NCBI GenBank assembly: GCA_026260175.1
Contig: JAKCWW010000786.1
Coordinates: 1,837 to 65,836, forward strand
From: Reticulitermes lucifugus
Lineage: Eukaryota > Arthropoda > Insecta > Blattodea > Rhinotermitidae
DNA length: 64,000 nucleotides
Direction: 5' to 3'
The notes under the pieces are model-generated. The model did not search any database. It had not been told where the DNA came from and was given only the letters and a program-made list of their open reading frames with translations. Both the position numbers and the translations under genes were made by a program. Shown one piece after another: positions 59,601-64,000 of the stretch. Positions within the stretch are counted from its first letter, which is position 1, and each line of letters opens with the position of its first letter.

Positions 59601-62600
59601 GAGTAGTTCAAAAACTATACACCTTAGGAAATACACTGTATAATATTTTAAACTATTTTTAAGAAGAAATCACAGTATGAGAGCTTGTGTGAAAATTTTG
59701 CTTCATTCTGTATTTTGTACCATGCAAGCTGAGTTTGTTTTTAGATGTACTCGCTCACTGAGCTATGTTATGAATCAGTGGCTTCTACTTACAGAGATCC
59801 AGTAGTCTTGTGTATGGGTGCTATGCTGTTGTCTTCACTCAATTCAAAATGCCCCATATCTTACATAAAGACAAATATGAACACATAAGAAATTTGCCAC
59901 CATTAATATCTTTTACTGTTTTTGTGTTGGTTATAAGTACTTGTTTAGGTAAAAGGAAAATTTGTCCCTGTCCATGCCATGAAGGCATATAGGGCGAGTA
60001 GGTGTATAGTTCCACCATTCTTAACCTTGGCACTAGATGGAGGTGAGTGATCAACTTCACAACCTGGTTGCTTCATGCTTGGGAAGGAACCCTATTTCCA
60101 CTTGAATAGGAGGCTGGGTGGGCTCCAGAACCAGTCTGGATGGTTTTGGAAATAAAAAAATATCTTGTCTCTGCCGGGATTCGAACCCCAGACAGTCCAG
60201 CTCGTAACAGATCACTATACTGATTGTTATCCCAGCTCCCATACAAGTCTTAGGTATGTTCACAAATTAACGATGTTGCAACCACTACAAGGCTATGAGG
60301 CTTCGAATGAATTTAGAGGATGACCGTAGTGTATTTCAAAGTATCCTGGCATTTGAAAGAACTGGATAGCATATTAGTGGTAAGACAATTTGGTTGTCGG
60401 CGGCTGTGTGACTTATCAGCACTTGATGCATGTTCAAGGCTAGCCTGATTGATTTTTTTCTCTGCAGCATACAGATATATTGGCATGTGTATTAACAAAT
60501 GAAGTCATTTATCTTAGAAATAACATGTGAATGTTACAGGCAAAGTTATCACTGTGCATAATACCACACTATATAGATATATAAGGGGGTGGAGGTGAAA
60601 CTGTATGCATGTTTAATAATTTCTTCGAATAAAGGCACATACACATGGAAAGGAGTTCATCCAACGGACACATGAACACACTAAGTTTCAACACTGTACA
60701 ATAGTTTCATGCAATCATTTGTGTGCACATGTATGTGTGCATGCATGCACATGTAAGAGAAGCAGACAGATCAGTATAGCTTTATTAAAATGTCCTTAAT
60801 TTCTTATCTTCCATTAAACTGTTGCTTTCAAATAGGAGATGCTCCAATCCTATATAAATGTATGGTTATTTCTGTCTTGAATTAAAAAAAATAATATGAC
60901 AACACGAAGTATGAGAATTCTTTCTGATGTGGTGAAACAGATTCATTCATTCATTCATTCATTAGCATTCATCGATCCATTCTGGTGCATAACCATTGGA
61001 CATGGAAATTGTCAGTAGATTACATTAACATATTACATAAAATTTGTCTTAACATAAGATAAATAACAATTAAAATATATATAAAAGAACTGATGAATGT
61101 AAACTGAAATACAAACTGTAATTACTGGGAAAGACCAAGATCAAATTTATTATTCCTATCAATATACTCTTCAACAGAATAAAAAGAGTTTTCCATAAGA
61201 AACTTTCTCAATTCATGTTTAAATTTATTAACGTTATGTGCAACTTTCTTGATATTGATGGGTAAGGAGTTGAATAATGTAATACCAGAATAATAAACTC
61301 CTTTTTGAACTTTAGTTAAACTTACTGAAGGAACATGAAAATCCAATTTTCGGCAGGTATTTATTTTATGCAATTCAACATTTATTGTAAATATATTCTT
61401 ATGCTTTACAACAAACATGAGAGTTGAAAAAATATATTGAGAGTAAAAAGTTAAAATTCCAAGTTTNCTAAACATTTCCCTACAAGAATCCTTTGCTTTA
61501 GCTTTCATGATAATTCTTACAATTCGTTTCTGAGTTATAAAAATAGATCTGCTATGTGACAAATTACCCCAGTACATGATACCATAATTTAATACTGACT
61601 GAACATAAGAAAAGTAGATCTGTTTTATAATTTTCAATTCTAATACAGGTCTGAGGGAACGAATCATGTAACCTAACAAATTTAACTTTGAATTTATATA
61701 ATCAATATGTTCTTTCCATGTTAATGAAGATCCTATTATGATACCTAAAAACTTAATGGAGTTAGTGAAGTTAATTTTATAATCATTAGATTCAATGGCA
61801 TCCAAAGTTCGATAAATAATATTTGAAGAAAACTGCATAAAGTTAGTCTTATTATAATTTAATAGCATTATATTTGAATTAAACCATTTTTGTGTAATTT
61901 CCAGAACAACTTTAACATCTTGGTTCATTTTCATTAAATTAGAATTTGATATTATAAAGCTAGTATCATCTGCAAAAAGTATCGGCAAGGCATTACTTTT
62001 TTACTAACTGAGGTAAATCATTTATATAAAATAATAACAACAGAGGTCCAAGAATTGACCCCTGTGGCACCCCATGTTTAACTAATTCCCAGGCTGAAAT
62101 ATAATTTGAAGCATGTGACGACTTAATTGTTACTCTTTGATACCTATTACTTAAATAAGATTTAATTAATTCACCAGTTCTACCTACAATGCCATAGATG
62201 AACTTTTAACACTGAAGTTGGTAGAGAAACAGAAACTAGTCTATTATGTTTCATCTTATTAATTCAATAAAGTGATTAGAACAGAAATTTTGAAATAAAA
62301 TGTAACTAATACCACTTTTATTTTGTGTAACCTTGCACACATTATGTGACTCACATTTTTTGAATCTGTGGTTGGAATACTGCATGAGTTTTGCATACAT
62401 TCTTTGAAAAGAGTGCATATAATGATGACACAATGGGTGTGTTGTCTGTCTGTCAGTCAGCATGTTTCACCTCCAGAACTACTGAATGGATTGCAATGAA
62501 ATTTGTTATTGAAGGTCTACAATAAAAGTTGTTAGTCATGGTTAATGCAGTTTGTATCAGTTCAATATAACCTCCATTTTACACTAAGATGAAATTGAAC

Positions 62601-62971
62601 TTAATCATTGTCTTTTTTCAAAAAGACCTCATCATAAAAATTTGATGTGGCTTGTAAATATAAATCTTATTGGTTGTGTTTGAAGCATTTCTGGCTATGG
62701 TGATTATTTAACAAACTAACAGAAGAATTACATTTTTGAAACTTGTTCTGTAGGAGATGACAGTCAAGGGCCTAGAGCCAGAACTTCAAAGGATGAATAC
62801 AAGGCATCAGCAAGAGATATCAGACTTGAGGTTGTTACATAAGCAGGAACTGGATGAACTTGAATTACGGGCTGCTCGGAAAACAGCTCAACAGATGGAA
62901 CAACTCAGAGACCTGCTCACTGCCGAAAAGGAAGAAGCACTAGCCAGAGAGAAAGACCTTCTCAGACAGAG
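46039..62971 (+). CDS. CEP131: Centrosomal protein of 131 kDa (CEP131/AZI1, dilatory), 5' ten exons
   Basis: CEP131 is a centriolar-satellite and transition-zone coiled-coil protein needed for cilium formation. Drosophila dilatory is its counterpart. Coding exons are 46039-46085, 48068-48146, 48885-49122, 51361-52644, 54198-54629, 55544-55664, 55793-55921, 56763-57000, 57950-58153 and 62754-62971. They total 2990 nt, about 996 residues, all in phase and open at the right edge. Residues 1 to about 770 are poorly conserved except EELLHTL-like DDIITILKVLEQEE and SIMSFLDE-like DILTFLDEAEH. From about 795 a long coiled coil begins, matching human CEP131 closely: FIDQLIADKKSLSDKCES, KLRRERWIDNKTKKIKEM, TVKGLEPELQRM. 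The IQ motif known in the vertebrate protein is not visible. The 3' part of the gene lies outside the window. Confidence 0.92.
46622..46790. repeat. FB1 foldback repeat fragment
   Basis: The blocks GCTTCCATTCTTTTGGAATA, GAGCATTTCGGAGGAGCTTG and CTGTTTCCATTTTCAAGG follow the FB1 arm. The minus-strand reading STQHHIPKEWKLQ resembles the right-arm frame of other copies. Confidence 0.5.
47208..47280. repeat. FB1 left-end fragment
   Basis: AGATTTGAGGTTCTGACAGA followed by GTCGTCTGGGATGTTATGGT matches the outer left arm of the copy at 3302 (AGATTTGAGGTTCTAATGGC, GTCTTCTGGGATGTGATACT). Confidence 0.6.
47785..47865. repeat. GTT/GGT trinucleotide tract
   Basis: A GTT run is embedded between GGTGGT and GGTGGC units, ending in CCACCACCACC. 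The outer parts are mutually complementary. Confidence 0.8.
48068..48146 (+). CDS. CEP131: CEP131 coding exon 2
   Basis: The exon encodes SSAQALSVPCLRKGKENPDF then LLTGSQ. The DFLLTG motif resembles human TDFLMLFEG near the N terminus. The acceptor is gttccag, the donor is gtaaga, and phases are 2 in and 0 out. Confidence 0.78.
48147..48884 (+). other. CEP131: CEP131 intron 2
   Basis: A 738-bp AT-rich intron. Nothing beyond a short poly-G run near 48634 is seen. Confidence 0.7.
48885..49122 (+). CDS. CEP131: CEP131 coding exon 3
   Basis: The exon encodes 79 residues from DTHGAGETWKRPQSANNSYF to EEKPHNREA. It is acidic and Ser/Asn-rich with no known domain. The KRPQSA block parallels the human KKRPASL segment. 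A strong acceptor (ttttttttctag) and donor gtaata give phases 0 in and 1 out, consistent with both neighbours. Confidence 0.78.
49278..49295. repeat. TA dinucleotide run
   Basis: About nine TA units in CEP131 intron 3. Confidence 0.85.
49629..49742. repeat. About 54-bp imperfect tandem repeat
   Basis: Two units begin CCCACTGTTCAGAGAAAACC and CTCATTGTTCAGGGAAAGCC. Each continues with CCAAA(T/C)TAG and a GGATATG(T)GG or GAATATGGGG block. A partial third unit follows. Confidence 0.65.
49917..50088. repeat. Three-copy minisatellite of about 57 bp
   Basis: Units at about 49917, 49974 and 50034 share ATGC(AC)TGAGGCA, TTGAGCATGG and a TGTGT stretch. All three reading frames on the minus strand are open across parts of it, which is a by-product of the repetition. 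Confidence 0.75.
51361..52644 (+). CDS. CEP131: CEP131 coding exon 4 (large)
   Basis: This 1284-bp exon encodes about 428 residues starting EPDGGFGATYILPSSQLFEY. It is Ser/Asp/Glu/Gln-rich and predicted disordered by composition. No known domain is recognised. It occupies the place of the divergent N-terminal half of CEP131. The acceptor is cttttacag, the donor is gttagg, and phase is 1 at both ends. Confidence 0.88.
52645..54197 (+). other. CEP131: CEP131 intron 4
   Basis: A 1.55-kb intron. A weak match to the SINE-B head lies near 53800-53868. Otherwise nothing is seen. No exon encoding an IQ motif was found here. Confidence 0.65.
53800..53868 (-). repeat. Possible SINE-B head fragment
   Basis: On the minus strand, CCATGGCTCAGGTGGTTAGT resembles a tRNA-type box A region and AACCTCTCGCTATGGAGAAC the region up to box B. 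The body is not recognisable. Confidence 0.4.
54198..54629 (+). CDS. CEP131: CEP131 coding exon 5
   Basis: The exon encodes 144 residues. The last part, STYDDIITILKVLEQEETCS, matches human PLEELLHTLQLLEKEPDVL. The acceptor is gttatag, the donor is gtaagt, and phase is 1 at both ends. Confidence 0.88.
54630..55543 (+). other. CEP131: CEP131 intron 5
   Basis: A 914-bp AT-rich intron with no feature seen. Confidence 0.7.
55544..55664 (+). CDS. CEP131: CEP131 coding exon 6
   Basis: The exon encodes LPKLDHLKLSPDTEISCSES through NISVTDGKLR. It corresponds to the human segment that includes DNLEKFGKL and ends in EAKLQS. The acceptor is tttcag, the donor is gtgaga, and phases are 1 in and 2 out. 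Confidence 0.87.
55793..55921 (+). CDS. CEP131: CEP131 coding exon 7
   Basis: The exon encodes DILTFLDEAEHCCNTTSESA through ELKFTAVPR. DILTFLDEAE matches human SIMSFLDEMEK. The acceptor is ctctag, the donor is gttggt, and phase is 2 at both ends. Confidence 0.88.
55922..56762 (+). other. CEP131: CEP131 intron 7
   Basis: An 841-bp intron with a trinucleotide tract at 56601-56690 close to its 3' end. Nothing else is seen. Confidence 0.7.
56601..56690. repeat. CTG/CTA/CAC trinucleotide tract
   Basis: A run of CTG then CTA triplets passes into CAC triplets, about 30 units in all. The minus-strand open frame of poly-Ser and poly-Gly over it is an artefact. It sits about 70 bp before the exon 8 acceptor, in the polypyrimidine and branch-point neighbourhood. 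Confidence 0.9.
56763..57000 (+). CDS. CEP131: CEP131 coding exon 8
   Basis: The exon encodes VEELLNLSTVDLAHEVLTLH, then LEEKSKSINLLQRTLNQQRE, ending ARHQKFIDQ. This is the start of the conserved coiled coil (human LLLQRALAQQRDL and RHLAFIDQ). The acceptor is tttctag, the donor is gtgact, and phases are 2 in and 0 out. A CTA/CAC repeat ends about 70 bp upstream of the acceptor. Confidence 0.95.
57001..57949 (+). other. CEP131: CEP131 intron 8
   Basis: A 949-bp intron with a poly-G run near 57151. No other feature is seen. Confidence 0.7.
57950..58153 (+). CDS. CEP131: CEP131 coding exon 9
   Basis: The exon encodes LIADKKSLSDKCESLVLELK through AAAEKLRRERWIDNKTKKIK. It aligns with human LIDDKKVLSEKCEAVVAEL and ARREKWISEKTKKIKE. 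Both ends are in phase 0, with acceptor attcag and donor gtagca. Confidence 0.96.
58470..59560 (+). pseudogene. Tc3/mariner-like transposase relic
   Basis: Degraded plus-strand frames keep family blocks in order: NGWAGIVGDIVMGLYLLPSR with LTGHCYHNFLE, then LQHD (the family has FQHDGAPAHY), PRRWTGHGGLVAWPPQ, LNQMDYFLSEHLKGYVYAVH, PRTMEDLMEDF and a final CLEMVGGCFEHL-like end. Many stops and frame shifts break it. The catalytic Asp of the third motif (family DLTPMDF) is present as LNQMDYF. Confidence 0.78.
59947..60240 (-). mobile_element. tRNA-derived SINE (family A), copy 1
   Basis: On the minus strand the head near 60240-60170 carries a good box B, GGGGTTCGAATCCC, preceded by a weak box A region. 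The body has CCATCCAGACTGGTTCTGGA and GCCCACCCAGCCTCC. A second copy with the same order lies at 63748-64000. Confidence 0.8.
60940..62202 (-). mobile_element. 5'-truncated LINE with TGAA-type 3' tail
   Basis: The minus-strand element begins within the reverse transcriptase domain at about 62202 and ends in a simple repeat, TTCATT-type on the plus strand (60942-60963), reading TGAA on the element strand. A 3' microsatellite instead of poly(A) is typical of some LINE clades such as CR1-like ones. About 160 bp of apparent 3' UTR separates the stop at 61122 from the tail. Confidence 0.72.
61122..62202 (-). pseudogene. Non-LTR reverse transcriptase fragment, frameshifted
   Basis: Upstream part, in frame: LIKSYLSNRYQRVTIKSS, HGVPQGSILGPLL and YINDLPQL. 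A one-base shift at the homopolymer 61996-62002 follows. The downstream frame then has the catalytic LFADDTSF, WFNSN, KTNFMQF, KFLGIIIGSSLTW and a long C-terminal region to the stop at 61122. PQGS and FADD are intact. The order and spacing fit a Jockey/CR1-type reverse transcriptase. An undetermined base lies at 61467. The N-terminal fingers region and any ORF1 or endonuclease are missing. Confidence 0.85.
62754..62971 (+). CDS. CEP131: CEP131 coding exon 10
   Basis: The exon encodes EMTVKGLEPELQRMNTRHQQ through EALAREKDLLRQR. It aligns with human EVTVRGLEPEIQKLIARHKQ and the Glu/Arg-rich coiled coil after it. The acceptor is tgtag, the donor is gtaatg, and phases are 0 in and 2 out. The next exon is beyond the right edge. 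Confidence 0.95.
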
Positions 62972-64000
62972 GTAATGACAACATTCTGCCTCAGTCTTAT
63001 TGTGAGTCAGCCAGTATCATCCTGTGACCAATTGTAATATTATCCTCCCTTCTCCATCTGCCTCTTTCGCTTGCCTTCTGTCTACGTGGTTCCCAATCAA
63101 TCATTTATGTACATCTCATCTTTCCTCGATATACATTATACATGCAGTCCATTGTGATACCTTTTAACTATGCTAACACCAGAGAAAGAAGTTTGTCACT
63201 ATGTTATTTGTTGCTATTATATACTTATGTCTTCTCTGTCACATCCAAATATTATTAGGACTTTGTTTTCAGACAGTGAACAAAATAACAGTTTTATACA
63301 GGATGACCAAAGAGTCACCTTACCACCACCTAATCTACCATGTGGATCTGTATGTGCACACTGTGCCCATGCTATACTCTGAAACTCAAAAGTGGTTATC
63401 ACTTTCAGATGACCAAACCGTTTTCAACATAAGGTTATATAAATACATATATTATAACTTTATGTTGTGCATACCATGTAGATTTAGTGCTTATATTTAT
63501 TGTTATTATATATCAACAACCTTGATCACAGTGTCTGTCAGCAAGTGTTGTTTACGACAGATGCGTTTCGACATCTATACTGGCAACATCTTCGGTGCTG
63601 GCTTCACAGACTTAAGTTGTGTTTGTCTTGGGTTACATATCAGTTTGTACTGATTAGTTCAGTGTGCAGGTATATGAAGTGTAAGTACTAATGCAGCAAT
63701 AAACAAACAGGGGTTCATCTTATACCCAAGACTGTATTTTAAAAATGTAGAGGTAAAGGTCACCCCATGACATGCCTATGCAGGCACAGAGGGGAGGCAG
63801 AGGTGTAGTTACAACCCATTTGCAACCCAGCACTAGAGGGAGGTGGGTGGTCAGCACCACGCTCTGTCCTCTTTACCTCTGGCAAAGATCATGTACCCAT
63901 TGTACAGGAGGCTGGGTGGGCCTTGGGGCCAGTCTGGATGGCACAGAAAATCTTGCCCCCCCCCCCTCGGGATTCGATCCCCAGACCGCCCAGCCTGTAG
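62972..64000 (+). other. CEP131: CEP131 intron 10 (partial)
   Basis: The gene continues beyond the window. Sequence up to 63747 shows overlapping short open frames without recognisable content. From 63748 a SINE-A copy begins. Confidence 0.7.
63748..64000 (-). mobile_element. tRNA-derived SINE (family A), copy 2, cut by window edge
   Basis: The same order of blocks as at 59947: AGGTAAAGGTCACCCCATGA, GGGAGGTGGGTGGTCAGC, CAGGAGGCTGGGTGGGCC, CCAGTCTGGATGG, then GGGATTCGATCCCC as the box B (minus strand). The head runs off the right edge. Confidence 0.8.

Larger units (their letters stand above)
58154..62753 (+). other. CEP131: CEP131 intron 9
   Basis: The longest intron of the gene in this window, 4.6 kb. 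It contains a Tc3-like transposase relic (58470-59560), a SINE-A copy (59947-60240) and a 5'-truncated LINE (60940-62202). Confidence 0.8.

Noticed and set aside
60170-60240. Possible tRNA gene because of a good box B
   Set aside because: Box A is weak, no cloverleaf closes, and the sequence continues into a SINE body seen twice.

Overview
The window is a piece of an insect nuclear genome. It is AT-rich, its protein-coding genes are split by GT-AG introns, and it is heavily loaded with degenerate DNA transposons, tRNA-derived SINEs and LINE remnants. Several dispersed repeats look like families I associate with cockroaches and termites, so Blattodea is my best guess. That is an inference, because no mitochondrial or ribosomal marker is present. 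Nothing prokaryotic is present (no operons, CRISPR or phage).

Three host genes can be supported. (1) A single plus-strand exon of a DEAD-box RNA helicase, DDX47/Rrp3 type, lies at 587-719. Its neighbouring exons were not found. (2) A complete CNOT3 gene (CCR4-NOT complex subunit 3) lies on the minus strand from its ATG at 45239 to its TGA at 10216. It has 13 coding exons whose phases all join without a break, giving 777 residues against about 753 in human. (3) The first ten coding exons (about 996 residues) of CEP131/AZI1 (Drosophila dilatory) lie on the plus strand from 46039 and run off the right end. CNOT3 and CEP131 are head to head with 799 bp between their start codons, so they probably share a bidirectional promoter.

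Layout: 1-586 upstream intron of DDX47; 587-719 DDX47 exon; 720-10215 non-coding interval between convergent genes, with a Tc1-like relic and foldback repeats; 10216-45239 CNOT3; 45240-46038 shared promoter; 46039-62971 CEP131; 62972-64000 intron sequence and a SINE.

The CNOT3 introns hold most of the mobile DNA. These are a TTAA-flanked piggyBac element with a deleted, broken transposase; a second decayed piggyBac; two piggyBac-type MITEs; a TA-flanked Tigger/pogo element interrupted by an assembly gap; two further Tigger transposase relics; a 765-bp pogo element that keeps only the DNA-binding head and acidic tail of its transposase as one open frame; and two large foldback palindromes side by side. 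CEP131 intron 9 holds a Tc3-like transposase relic, a 5'-truncated LINE reverse transcriptase and a SINE. A foldback family of roughly 160-270 bp recurs at eight or more places.

No evidently new molecular system was found. The observations most worth following are the in-frame pogo DNA-binding-domain remnant, the adjacent foldbacks, the dispersed foldback family, the divergent CNOT3/CEP131 promoter, and the orphan DDX47 exon.
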